Origin: UBA5536 sp964592595 | Lineage (GTDB): Bacteria > Bacteroidota > Bacteroidia > Bacteroidales > F082 | NCBI GenBank assembly: GCA_964592595.1 | Contig: CAZQFH010000004.1 | Location: 46,001-110,000 of the forward strand | Length of the DNA stretch: 64,000 nt | Direction of reading: 5' to 3' | Made by a program: the position numbers and the translations under genes | Shown: one piece after another, positions 35,413-44,433 of the stretch | How the letters are laid out: every line of letters begins with the position of its first letter | Numbering within the stretch: the stretch's first letter is position 1 | The notes under the pieces: model-generated | The model's input: the letters and a program-made list of their open reading frames with translations, nothing else | Databases searched by the model: none | What the model was told of the DNA's origin: nothing

Positions 35413-36081
35413 TTACTTTTTAATCAGTTCCAACTCAATTATTTTTCCATTGCCATCATACTTAACCTGCTCAATTCGGTTATTGTAAACCTTTTGATCC
35501 TTGAGATAATTCAGGTATTTACTAATTGTTGTGGGGCGGTCATAATCGTTGAACCCCCCGGTCTGGCTGATAATTACCAAAACAGGTACATCAGGCGAGG
35601 CAAACAGACTAAGTGCACGCTCGATTTTTTCGTTAGCCGTATTGATATCAGGTGCAGCAGCAATGGCTAAAAACTGACTTTCGACACTATTGTATTTTGC
35701 TGCTTCACGCTGTAGTCGAGCTTCTTCTTCCTGACGCAATCGCTCTTCTTCGGCCTTACGCATGGCTTCGGCACGTTCGCGTGCAAGCATATCCTCAACC
35801 TGATCCATCAGATTGATAACATTTTCGTCCTGCAGATTCCATGATTTAATGGTGGCAAACCGTCGTTCCTTTTCTTCTAAAGTCCAGGTGGTTTCATCAT
35901 TAAGCATGGCAGTAAGATCTTTTGTGGCTTGTTCCACCTGAGCAGCATATTCTGCAGCCGCCTGTTCGCGTGCCAGCTTTTTCTTGCTTTTACATCCTGT
36001 AGTACCTCCCAACGCCATCACAACTATCAACAGTATCAATCCGATACGCTGGAATGAAAGGCTAGCTTTTGTCATTTGCAT
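35413..36081 (-). CDS. Coiled-coil lipoprotein of unknown function
   Basis: 222 residues. A hydrophobic signal (FQRIGLILLIVVMALGG) ends in GTTGC, a plausible lipobox at Cys30. Residues 31-130 are highly charged and helical (KSKKKLAREQAAAEYAAQVE; ARERAEAMRKAEEERLRQEE), a probable coiled coil. The C-terminal third (about 130-222) is a small globular domain with DINTANEKIERALSLF and VLVIISQTGGFNDYDRPTTI. First gene of the leftward operon; a -7 box lies 41 bases upstream. It may anchor the operon's products to a membrane. Confidence 0.8.
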   Translation of the reverse strand: MQMTKASLSFQRIGLILLIVVMALGGTTGCKSKKKLAREQAAAEYAAQVEQATKDLTAMLNDETTWTLEEKERRFATIKSWNLQDENVINLMDQVEDMLARERAEAMRKAEEERLRQEEEARLQREAAKYNSVESQFLAIAAAPDINTANEKIERALSLFASPDVPVLVIISQTGGFNDYDRPTTISKYLNYLKDQKVYNNRIEQVKYDGNGKIIELELIKK

Positions 36082-36122
36082 AAGTTTTTAGTTTTCCTAA
36101 TTTATAATTAACTCCAAAACAA

Positions 36123-36130
36123 CAAAATTA
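36123..36130 (-). promoter_or_regulatory. -7 element of the unknown envelope operon
   Basis: CAAAATTA on the plus strand is TAATTTTG on the minus strand, a perfect match, 41 bases before the first ATG at 36081. Confidence 0.55.
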
Positions 36131-36214
36131 TTGATTTTTAAAATGAATTTAAGGTTTTTAAAGATTTATAAGACTTTCGGTATTCAATTTCCGCTTTTCA
36201 TATGCTTTTCATCC

Positions 36215-36222
36215 TAATTTTG
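36215..36222 (+). promoter_or_regulatory. -7 element just before the radical SAM start
   Basis: TAATTTTG, perfect TAnnTTTG, ends seven bases before the ATG at 36230, leaving almost no leader. Confidence 0.5.
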
Positions 36223-36229
36223 CTTTCTT

Positions 36230-37234
36230 ATGAGGCATTATAACATTCCAATTTTTATGCCAGAACTGGCTTGCCCACATCGTTGTGTTTTTTGCAACCA
36301 GACATCCATTAGCAGTCAGCTACATGTGCCTACAGATAAGGAAATCCTCGAAAAAATTGAAACTCATCTCACAAGTTTCAAAACAGAAAATCGCTTGGTT
36401 CAGTTGGCTTTTTTTGGCGGAAATTTCACCGGACTACCGATAAGTCTCCAAAAATCATACCTTCAATTAATACAGCCCCATCTGAAAAATGGATTGATTT
36501 CGGGGATACGCTTGAGCACGCGCCCTGATTATATCGATGCAGGTATATTGCAAATGCTCCAATCTTTTGGCGTGACTCACATCGAACTTGGCGCACAATC
36601 AACCAACGATAAGGTATTGTTGGCAAGTGGTCGTGGGCACCTGCGTGATGCTATCGCAAAAGCTTCACAACAAATTCTGGATGAGGGTTTTGTACTCGGA
36701 CTTCAAATGATGATTGGCCTACCCAAAGATAATGCTGAAACAGCCATGCAAACAGCCAATGATGTGGCGGCTTTTGGTGCCAGCGAAACACGTATTTATC
36801 CCTGCTTGGTAATAAAAGAAACTGATCTTGAAGAACTTTATCGAATCGGAAAATACCAACCGCTGGCACTTGATGAAGCAGTAGAACAAACAGCCAGCCT
36901 TTTTAAGTTTTTTGAAGCGCAAGGAATAAAAGTTCTGCGCATGGGTCTGCATCCTTCAGAAGAATTGAATACTAATGCTTTGGTTGCCGGTCCGTATCAT
37001 CCACAATTTGCTGAATTAGTATATTCTAAAATATGGGAAACACAATTTCGAAGTTATACCGAATGGCCTGAATCAGATGTAATTGACTTGCTGATTTCGC
37101 CTAAGCAAATTAACCATGCCGCCGGATTTTGCAGTGAAAACAGAAAAATCCTTGAAAAACGATACCGTAAGGTTCGTTTCAAGGCGGATGAATCGATCAC
37201 CGGCAGGGGTTTTAAAATAAAAACATCCTTCTAA
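36230..37234 (+). CDS. Elp3-like radical SAM protein
   Basis: 334 residues. The [4Fe-4S]/SAM motif is CPHRCVFC near the N-terminus (Cys15, 19 and 22), followed by AFFGGNFTGLP, the GGE-like SAM site, and ELGAQSTNDKVLLASGRGH. Together with GLQMMIGLPKDNAETAMQT and RIYPCLVIKETDLEELYRIG this matches the Elp3/COG1243-like radical SAM group, but without the acetyltransferase domain of true Elp3. Substrate unknown. Its stop overlaps the next ATG (TAATG), so it is translationally coupled to the GME-fold protein. Confidence 0.88.
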   Translation: MRHYNIPIFMPELACPHRCVFCNQTSISSQLHVPTDKEILEKIETHLTSFKTENRLVQLAFFGGNFTGLPISLQKSYLQLIQPHLKNGLISGIRLSTRPDYIDAGILQMLQSFGVTHIELGAQSTNDKVLLASGRGHLRDAIAKASQQILDEGFVLGLQMMIGLPKDNAETAMQTANDVAAFGASETRIYPCLVIKETDLEELYRIGKYQPLALDEAVEQTASLFKFFEAQGIKVLRMGLHPSEELNTNALVAGPYHPQFAELVYSKIWETQFRSYTEWPESDVIDLLISPKQINHAAGFCSENRKILEKRYRKVRFKADESITGRGFKIKTSF

Positions 37235-37923
37235 TGATCGTAATTGCCGACAGCCGGATGCCTGAAAAGGCAAAAAAGCAACTAATAAAATTAGCTAAAC
37301 CACTTTGGCTTAAGCCGTCACAAAGTGTTTATGATTCTATTTCGGCTCATCCGGATATTTTCTTTTGCAAACATCCTAATATGCTTATCGCCGCACCTGA
37401 AATCTCTGAAAAAACCAGAAAGGAATTAGATAAGGCCAAAATCAATTGGATTAATGGTGACAAAAATCCAGGTTTAAAATATCCTGAAACAGCACCTTAT
37501 AATGCCGTTGCGCTTTCAAAACTTTTGATTCACAATGTAAATCTAACGGAAATCAAAATTCTTGAACAATATAGTTCCGAAATGCTACTTGATGTTAAAC
37601 AGGGCTATACACGCTGCAACCTGATAAGTTTGGACGAGCAGTATTTTATTTGCTCAGACAAGACAATTTCTCAAAAACTTGATAATATCGGAAAATCAGT
37701 ACTTTACATTGATCCTGCTCCAATCAGATTAGCTGGTCATAAACACGGTTTTTTTGGAGGTTGTTGTGGAATTTTGGATCGTTACCTGGTAATCTGTGGC
37801 AATCCCAAAAAACTAGACGAATATGAACAACTTTTAAATTTCACTCATATTGCTGGTTTTCAAATTGTTTCGCTGAACGATGACGTATTAACTGATGTTG
37901 GGAGTTTGTTGTTTATCACCTAA
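37234..37923 (+). CDS. DUF6873-type GME-fold protein
   Basis: 229 residues, cytosolic, no signal. Internal repeats of short beta-alpha-beta units are visible and the end contains RLAGHKHGFFGGCCGILDRY (His/Gly/Cys-rich), similar to the conserved active-site-like region of proteins named after the guanidino-group modifying enzyme fold. The function is not known. It overlaps the radical SAM gene by one base, which suggests a shared pathway, and its 3' end overlaps the convergent membrane-protein gene by four bases. Confidence 0.65.
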   Translation: MIVIADSRMPEKAKKQLIKLAKPLWLKPSQSVYDSISAHPDIFFCKHPNMLIAAPEISEKTRKELDKAKINWINGDKNPGLKYPETAPYNAVALSKLLIHNVNLTEIKILEQYSSEMLLDVKQGYTRCNLISLDEQYFICSDKTISQKLDNIGKSVLYIDPAPIRLAGHKHGFFGGCCGILDRYLVICGNPKKLDEYEQLLNFTHIAGFQIVSLNDDVLTDVGSLLFIT

Positions 37924-38756
37924 ACAAGATAAATCAAAACCGGAAAACAAAAAACAAGCTCGCCGGCCAGATGTAAAAATCCTTTTTTGGAAAGGTATTT
38001 TCTGAAGAAAAACAGCACACCAAATGCAATTCCCATCGTTAACAAAATAAGATAAGCTTTGGCCATTATTCCTTCATTAAAGCTAAACTGAACCAAACAA
38101 AATACAAGTTGGACAAGCAGCAGCAACAGCAACAAATTTTTTGTTTTTCGTTCACCAAGCCGGGTTGCTAATGAGCTGTTTTGCTGATTTAAATCGGTTT
38201 CCCTTTCGTTGAGGGCAATAAAACTTGTTTCCCACCAAGCAAGCAATGTAAAAGCAGCAAATATCATAACTAATTGAATATCTGTTGCAATTTTTGTGTA
38301 ATGTAATGGGCCAAGCCAAGTGCCGATACTGTATATCAGTGCTATTTGCACTTCTTTTTGCAACCATTTTTTGTTTGAAAAGGCTGTTGTACTTACAAAT
38401 AAAATATGTGTCAATACAACAACAGTGATTACGCTGGCTACTAACCAAATTTGCAAAGTTGCAAAAACAGAAAAAATAATTAAAACCGTAATACTTGTCA
38501 AAACCAGCATAAAGAGCAACTTTTTGAAATGCTTATCATGAAAATGATGACGCTGATTTTTTATTCTGCCACGATTAAAATATGCATCTACCAGATGATC
38601 CAGCGTATAAACTGACCAAACAGCCAAGGCTAAAGTCAGCAGCCACCAAAAAGGCAATTTGGTATCGAGCACAGCGGCTGCAAACAAGGCGCTGCAAACA
38701 GAGCCCGCAACAACATGCAAGCTCAGATTTTCAATTAAGGTATTAATTTTACGCAT
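37920..38756 (-). CDS. UbiA-like multi-pass membrane protein
   Basis: 278 residues, about eight hydrophobic segments. Two acidic motifs match the plan of UbiA prenyltransferases: SVYTLDHLVDAYFNRGR (about 48-64), where the family has NxxxDxxxD, and NERETDLNQQNSSLATRLGE (about 184-203), where it has DxxGD. The match is partial, so the enzyme may not be a classic prenyl transferase. It is alone on this strand between the GME-fold gene and the acyl-activating fusion. The start ATG gives a plausible cytosolic N-terminus. Confidence 0.55.
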   Translation of the reverse strand: MRKINTLIENLSLHVVAGSVCSALFAAAVLDTKLPFWWLLTLALAVWSVYTLDHLVDAYFNRGRIKNQRHHFHDKHFKKLLFMLVLTSITVLIIFSVFATLQIWLVASVITVVVLTHILFVSTTAFSNKKWLQKEVQIALIYSIGTWLGPLHYTKIATDIQLVMIFAAFTLLAWWETSFIALNERETDLNQQNSSLATRLGERKTKNLLLLLLLVQLVFCLVQFSFNEGIMAKAYLILLTMGIAFGVLFFFRKYLSKKGFLHLAGELVFCFPVLIYLV

Positions 38757-38809
38757 CTAAAGCCTTACTGACAGGCTTTCAAAAATAAGTGTAAATTATA
38801 AAATCAGCC

Positions 38810-41263
38810 TCAGCTTGATAACTTTTGCTGGATGCGTTCGCGCACATTACTGGCCAAACTTTCGTAAGAATGATTTTCAGGATACACAGGTTCCAAAAAT
38901 TCCACCCGGATTTTTTTCCATGGTTTCGGGAAAATACTGCCACGTGGCAAAGCTTCGTAAGCACCACTGATCGAAACTGGAACAACAGGTACTTTCAACT
39001 CACTTGCTAAAATGGCAAAAGTCTTTTTAAAATCACCAAGATGGCCATTGGCAGTACGTGTGCCTTCCGGAAAAATGATCAGGTTTTTCTGAAGCCGCAA
39101 CACCTCTCCCATTTTCTGAATTGAGGCTTTCAAATCGCGGTTTAAATCCATGATAATGATGTTGTTACGATTAGCAAGAAACTTTAGCCAAGCTGGACGG
39201 ATATGCTTCTCTTTAGCATAAAAATAAGTGCCACGAACTTGTTTATAGCGCAATACCGAGGCTACAAACATCCCATCAAAAAAGCTTTGATGGTTTGGTG
39301 CCAGGATAAAAGGGCCTTGCGGCAGATTTTTTTGTCCAACCGTTTGAAACCGAAAATAAGTCTTAAAAAAAGCACGCGATAACCAAACAGCCAGATTTCC
39401 TGTGAACCAGGTGGCAGGTAATTGCAGCTGAACTTTCTCGCGCAGGATTTCGGCCCAATTGATATGAGAATCCTCCATACGGGTCTTGTTAGCAGAGATC
39501 CATTCGCTCAAAGCCAGCACCGAATCAAATTTTGTAAGTTCCTGAGGCTCAATTTTAATTCCGAAGGTTTGATCAATCCAGGTTTGCAAGCTTATTTTGT
39601 CTAATGAGTCAAAACCCAAATCAAGCTCTATATGATCTGTTGGCAGTGGTTTGCGTTGTTTTTCGGCTTCCACAAAATTGGACAGCATTTCGTAAGCAGG
39701 ATTATCAATTTTGATAGCCGTTTGTTGAGCCGTTTTCGATTCTTTGGCAAGTTCAGCCAGGCGAAAACGCTGAAGTTTTCCAAGGCGCGTTCGTGGAAGT
39801 TCTTCATTGGTAAGGTGAATACGGTGAATGCGCTTATAGGCAGATACTTTTTCGTTGAAGGGTTTGAGCAGTTCTTCACGCAATTTTTTCTCGAGCAGAT
39901 CAGAAGGGAGGTTATCAGGATTTTGCGGAACTACAAGCAATTGAAGCTGATCGTTGGCATGAAATACCGCACAATCCTGCACCAATTCGGGTTGAAGCAG
40001 CGCTGTTTCAAGTTCTGCCGGATTTATGTTTTTACCATTCGACAGGACAATGATTTCTTTTTTTCGGCCTGTGATAAATAAAAAACCATCTTCATCCACA
40101 TAACCCAGATCGCCGGTATGCAGCCAGCCGTCTTTAATAACAGCAGTTGTTTCTTCGGGTCTGTTGTAGTAGCCCTTCATGACATGCGGTCCACGGGCAG
40201 TAATTTCACCATCCACCAGTCGTAGTTCTGTACCGGACACCACATGGCCCGGTGAGCCGATTTTGACACGTCCGGGCTGAGTAAAGGTAATCATTGGAGC
40301 TGCCTCTGTCATGCCGTATCCTTCAAGTACTTCGAATCCAAGCGTTTGAAAATCACCTCCAATCACAGGGTCAAGCGCTGCACCGCCAGAAACCAAAAAC
40401 TCAACCGATCCGCCAAATTTTTGGTGTGCCGCCTTAAATATCTTTTTCGAGAAAGTTTTCGACTGCAGTTTTGCTGCCAGCTTGAATAGCAATCTGGCCA
40501 CAGCACTTTTATCAATCTTGGCTTTTATACCTTTATGAATTGCTGCATATAAGCGCGGAACACCTATGATAATTGTGATTTTATTGTCCTGAAGGGTTTT
40601 CAAAATGTCTTCCGTTTTCAACGAAGGGCTGATGGCAATGCTTGCTCCCAACGAAAGTGGGATAATCAACGTTCCGGCCAAAGGGAAAATATGATGCAGA
40701 GGCAGCAACACCATTACACGTGAGTCGGCACGATAAATTTTGATTCCCACCGAAACGGCATCCACATTTTGCTTGAGGTTGCGATAGGTGAGCATCACCC
40801 CTTTGGGGCTGCCAGTTGTACCACTTGTATAGATAATTACCGCCGTATCATCTTCATGAAAAGCAGGCATTTCCCAATCTTCAACAGACTTTTCATTTAG
40901 TTTTAAAGACGGAGGAAGGATCAAAAGTTTTGTTTGAATATCTGCCATGTAAATGGCTTCGTGCATCAACTTGACGCCTTTTTCGGAACAAAAAACTACT
41001 TCGGGGCTTGAATCCTTGAGAATATATGCCAACTCGGAAGCACTGGCCATAAAATCAACCGGAATTACAACGCCTTTATGCTTCCAAACGGCATAAAAAG
41101 CAGTTGCCCAGGCAGGAGAGTTTTCGGCAAAAAGCAGAGCATGGGCGCCCGGATTGAGATCGAATTGATTTGAAAATTGTTTGATATGAGCAAAAAAATC
41201 CTGATAAGAAATGGCGAGGTCGCCGTATTGAATTGCTAGTTTTGAGCCATGGTTTTTGAGCAT
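38810..41263 (-). CDS. Fusion: acyl-AMP ligase / acyl carrier domain / PlsC acyltransferase
   Basis: 817 residues in three parts. Residues 1-505: adenylate-forming enzyme with P-loop YTSGTTGSPKG (145-155), EGYGMTEAAP (314-323), LHTGDLGYVDEDG and the C-terminal KNINPAELE hinge region. Residues about 520-595: an acyl carrier domain with the phosphopantetheine Ser553 in LGFDSLDKI. Residues about 615-817: a lysophosphatidate-type acyltransferase with NHQSFFDG (His658, Asp663) and FPEGTR (731-736). It could activate a fatty acid, load it on its own carrier and pass it to a lysophospholipid or similar acceptor. E. coli Aas joins two of these functions in the reverse order and without a carrier domain. 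A -7 box (TATTTTTG on the minus strand) lies 34 bases upstream. Confidence 0.9.
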   Translation of the reverse strand: MLKNHGSKLAIQYGDLAISYQDFFAHIKQFSNQFDLNPGAHALLFAENSPAWATAFYAVWKHKGVVIPVDFMASASELAYILKDSSPEVVFCSEKGVKLMHEAIYMADIQTKLLILPPSLKLNEKSVEDWEMPAFHEDDTAVIIYTSGTTGSPKGVMLTYRNLKQNVDAVSVGIKIYRADSRVMVLLPLHHIFPLAGTLIIPLSLGASIAISPSLKTEDILKTLQDNKITIIIGVPRLYAAIHKGIKAKIDKSAVARLLFKLAAKLQSKTFSKKIFKAAHQKFGGSVEFLVSGGAALDPVIGGDFQTLGFEVLEGYGMTEAAPMITFTQPGRVKIGSPGHVVSGTELRLVDGEITARGPHVMKGYYNRPEETTAVIKDGWLHTGDLGYVDEDGFLFITGRKKEIIVLSNGKNINPAELETALLQPELVQDCAVFHANDQLQLLVVPQNPDNLPSDLLEKKLREELLKPFNEKVSAYKRIHRIHLTNEELPRTRLGKLQRFRLAELAKESKTAQQTAIKIDNPAYEMLSNFVEAEKQRKPLPTDHIELDLGFDSLDKISLQTWIDQTFGIKIEPQELTKFDSVLALSEWISANKTRMEDSHINWAEILREKVQLQLPATWFTGNLAVWLSRAFFKTYFRFQTVGQKNLPQGPFILAPNHQSFFDGMFVASVLRYKQVRGTYFYAKEKHIRPAWLKFLANRNNIIIMDLNRDLKASIQKMGEVLRLQKNLIIFPEGTRTANGHLGDFKKTFAILASELKVPVVPVSISGAYEALPRGSIFPKPWKKIRVEFLEPVYPENHSYESLASNVRERIQQKLSS

Positions 41264-41297
41264 ATAGGAGGTGCTTTGTTGAGCTTTAGTTTCGGTA

Positions 41298-41305
41298 CAA
41301 AAATA
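41298..41305 (-). promoter_or_regulatory. -7 element of the acyl-activating fusion gene
   Basis: CAAAAATA on the plus strand is TATTTTTG on the minus strand, a perfect TAnnTTTG, 34 bases before the ATG at 41263. Confidence 0.5.
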
Positions 41306-41389
41306 GGTTATTAATTAATGCTTAGGAATTTAAATGCAATCAAGAGCATTTTTTTTGCTTAAAAAAGCTTAACATCGAAAAAAATTTAG

Positions 41390-41820
41390 GATCGAAGATT
41401 AATACTGATACTGCCATTACTGCTCTTTTACCACTTCATTTTGGGGCAATCAGGATTTATTCCACCTGCTCCGGATCACAGCAAGCCGGAATATTGGATT
41501 CTTGATCCTAAAAAAGAAAACACCAGCAAAGCAGATGTTTTCTTTATTTTATCCTACGCTGGGCAATTCATTCACAGATAGTTTGGGAAATCCGATGCTT
41601 TATCCCGACAAATTGAAAACAGCAGAAAGGGATGCTGCCCAAGGAAATCAGCGCTTCAACAAAGCGGTTTATGCCGGAGAAGATTTTAACTTATTCGCGT
41701 CATTTTACAGGCAAAACACCATGGAAGTTTATCCGGCAAACCAGTTAAATTTCCAGTAGGATCAGTTCAATAAAATCCCTCAAAACGACATTGCAACGGC
41801 ATTTCAATACTTATTATTTG
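41390..41820 (+). pseudogene. Broken DUF3089-like alpha/beta-hydrolase gene
   Basis: Two frames together make the N-terminal part of a secreted hydrolase. Frame 1 (from 41390) gives a hydrophobic leader, then SGFIPPAPDHSKPEYWILD and ADVFFI; from about 41550 frame 2 continues YPTLGNSFTDSLGNPML, DAAQGNQRFNKAVYAGEDFN and FASFYRQNTMEVYPANQL. Removing one T from the TTTT run at 41547-41550 rejoins them as ADVFFIYPTLG. Frame 2 then meets a TAG at 41757, after which DQFNKIPQNDIATAFQYLL still looks like the family before homology stops near the end of the convergent sulP remnant. No start codon is evident after the upstream stop at 41387. The family (DUF3089) is recognised from memory. The catalytic C-terminus is missing. 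Confidence 0.65.
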
Positions 41821-41829
41821 CTTCTTTGC

Positions 41830-43417
41830 TTATTTCAAAACCGCTATTGCTCTCGCAAGCGCCGATTGTATATCAGTACAATTATTCTCTTCACCCACCA
41901 CTTGCAGCAGGCCTGCTTTTTGCATACTGGCTATCAGCTTTGGGCCGGCACCTGAAAAAATAATCTGTATGCCGTTTTGTTGGGCTCTGTTTATAAATGC
42001 CTTGAGATTGCTCAGTCCAGTGGAGTCGATAAAAGGGACACGCCTCAGCCGGATAATACGCACTTTGGGGTTTTCGCCAGTTATCTTCTCAGCTTCTTCA
42101 AACTTATTGGCAATGCCGAAAAAGAAGGGGCCGTTTACTTCAAACACTTCTACCCCTTCAGGCATATGCAGGCTTTCGCCTTCGTCAGTCAGCTCTTTAT
42201 TTTCGGCTTCCACTTCCATGTTCAACACAGCCACATCCGAAGTCTCGATTACACGTTTCAGGAAAAGCAAGACAGCCAGCAACAACCCAAACTGTATGGC
42301 TACCGTCAAGTCGATCAGCACAGTGAGCAAAAAGGTGGTGAGCAATACCCCCACATCGCTTTTATTGTTGCTAAACAGGGCTTTAAACGAACGCCACACG
42401 CTCATATTATAAGCTACCACTACTAAAATGCCGGCCAGTGTACTCATGGGGATAAGCCTGGCAAAACGGCCAAAAAACAGGATAATCAGCAGCAGCACCA
42501 AAGCATGTATCATCCCTGCCACCGGGGTTTTTCCGCCATTGCGGATATTGGTCATGGTGCGTGCTATGGCGCCTGTTGCCGGTATTCCTCCAAAAAATGG
42601 TGTGATGATATTGGCAATGCCTTGTCCGATTAATTCGGTATTATAGCGGTGTCTTCCGCCTGTGGCGCCATCAGCTACCATGGCCGAAAGTAAGGATTCG
42701 ATCGCTCCCAAAACGACTGCCGATGGTTTCGACAGTAATTTACCAAAAGGTGGTTACAAAGGTGGTGAGCAGCAACGCAATCAGCGTACCGGGGATGCGT
42801 TTATTCACTTTGGGCCACAAGGCGATAATCCCTACTGTGGAGACTCCTAATGCCAGTGCATACCAGTTAACGACATCAAAATGCAGGAAATAAAACCGCC
42901 ATTTGTCCCGAAAATCTGCCGGAACAGCGGCTGTGGTCTGCATACCAAAAAGGTCTTTCATCTGTGAGGAGAAAATCACAATGGCGATACCACTCGTAAA
43001 GCCTACTACAATAGGGTAGGGCATAAAACGAATCAGGGTGCCGAGCTTCAAAACGCCCATAATCACCAGGATCACTCCTGCCATGATGGTGGCAATAATA
43101 AGGCCGTCCACCCCAAATTTTTCCACAATCCCATAAACAATCAAGATAAAGGCACCTGTAGGACCACCAATCTGCACCTTGCTACCGCCCAGTGCCGAAA
43201 TCAAAAAGCCTGCAATCACTGCTGTAATCAGGCCGCGCTCAGGCGAAACACCGGAGGCAATACTAAAGGCAATAGCCAATGGCAGGGATACTACGCCAAC
43301 GATAATACCGGCGATAAGATCAGAAAAAAACTGTTCACGTGTATAGGTACGAATGGTCGTAAGGAGCTTGGGTTGAAAGACTTGCGCCACCAAATCCTTC
43401 CATGATTTTGTGTTCAT
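41830..43417 (-). pseudogene. Broken SulP-family anion transporter
   Basis: The 5' part (43417-42740) encodes the normal N-terminus: REQFFSDLIAGIIVGVVSLP, GGPTGAFILIVYGIVE and further helices, ending at TTFW followed by TAA (42740-42742). Read past that stop, the frame continues ITVETIGSRFG, which is normal SulP sequence; then the frame changes and the text jumps to LGAIESLLSAMVADG at about 42711. Normal SulP proteins have some 30-40 residues between these two points, so there is a deletion as well as the nonsense codon. The rest (to 41830) is intact: GGIPATGAIARTMTNIRNGG and a C-terminal STAS domain (VRIIRLRRVPFIDSTGLSNL). With two independent lesions it should not make a working transporter. 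Confidence 0.88.
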
Positions 43418-43512
43418 AGGTTAAAAGGAATTAGTGGCGCTAAGGTATCAAAGTTTGGCTGTTTGATGAAAAGCATCCTTCCGAAATTCTAATAGGATCA
43501 ACAAGTCAATAG

Positions 43513-44208
43513 TTATTTGATCTTAAAACCTAATCCCAGCTGGAATTGTGGCGATGGTAAGATTTGATTTAAAATAATCGTTTGTTTGGTTTTATCTCCA
43601 TAAGCTTCATCAAAGCTTTCATTGTTCCTATATTTATAAAACCTGTTGGTTTTTGTTCTTCTGATGCGAAGGCCTGCACCGGCACTAATATCAAGGTAAA
43701 GAAATTTTAAAATTTGAAATGAAAAGCCAAGCAGAAATTTATAGCCAAACACAAACTTTGTTTGATTTAGTGAATCATAGACATCGCTGTCAGAATCAGA
43801 ACGAAAATCTTTGATTTTAACATATTTAGTAAATACTTGATGGTTAATGTAACTATAGCTTTTTCTCTTTTTCTTTGATTTTAGTTTTACAAGATGATTC
43901 AAATGTATGCTTGCACCTGTTGCAGGCAAATACAAATAAGTATTCAAAAAGTTTTTGTAATAAAAGTCTTTAAACAGCGGACCAGCTTGTATTTCAATAG
44001 CTTTTCGGTTTGTGTAATGGTACGAAATTCCAATTAAAAACTGTTTGTTTATCAGGTATTGCAGGGGATATATTTTTAGGAATATTGGATTTGTTTCAAC
44101 TTCCTTGTCAGGTGATTGTATAGTACCCTCTTGCCCAATCATTTCATTGAAGCAAGAGGTAATTGCCAACACCAAACACAGCAGAAAGCTTTTTCTGTTA
44201 AAATGCAT
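43513..44208 (-). CDS. Putative outer-membrane beta-barrel protein
   Basis: 231 residues with a signal peptide (FLLCLVLAITSCFNEMIGQ). A Cys in ITSCFN could be a lipobox but is poor. The mature part alternates short amphipathic strands with aromatic ends (IEIQAGPLFKDFYYKNFLN; KFVFGYKFLLGFSFQILKFL; YLDISAGAGLRIRR) and closes with FQLGLGFKIK, the kind of final strand seen in small outer-membrane barrels of the DUF3575/OmpA-like class. Function unknown. It lies downstream of the acyl-CoA dehydrogenase but is separated by 225 bases with two palindromes. Confidence 0.65.
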   Translation of the reverse strand: MHFNRKSFLLCLVLAITSCFNEMIGQEGTIQSPDKEVETNPIFLKIYPLQYLINKQFLIGISYHYTNRKAIEIQAGPLFKDFYYKNFLNTYLYLPATGASIHLNHLVKLKSKKKRKSYSYINHQVFTKYVKIKDFRSDSDSDVYDSLNQTKFVFGYKFLLGFSFQILKFLYLDISAGAGLRIRRTKTNRFYKYRNNESFDEAYGDKTKQTIILNQILPSPQFQLGLGFKIK

Positions 44209-44291
44209 TTGAGAAAATGCTTAAAATAAGCTCTAAAGATAAGCTTTATACCAGGATAAGTCAAGTTTTCAGCTCTGTAATAAAATAGTAA

Positions 44292-44335
44292 TCAGGAAAT
44301 TATGACATAATTTTTATGATGTCATAAATTCCTGA
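44292..44335. repeat. 17-bp inverted repeat in the spacer 44209-44433
   Basis: TCAGGAAATTATGACAT (44292-44308) pairs with 44319-44335 at 16 of 17 positions, around a ten-base loop. Possible terminator-like fold for the leftward acyl-CoA operon or an operator for the gene at 43513-44208; no long T-run follows. Confidence 0.6.
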
Positions 44336-44345
44336 CAGGTATGTA

Positions 44346-44374
44346 TTAGCCTTAGTTAACTTAAGTTAGGCTAA
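44346..44374. repeat. 29-base palindrome next to the inverted repeat
   Basis: Two 14-base arms (44346-44359 and 44361-44374) around a single C, 12 of 14 positions paired (TTAGCCT...AGGCTAA outside, TTAA...TTAA inside). A dyad of this sort with almost no loop suits a dimeric repressor site more than a hairpin. Confidence 0.5.
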
Positions 44375-44433
44375 AGACAGTCATTTGTTAAAATGAACTG
44401 TATTCAGAAAAAACGCGCGTAATGATTACAAAA

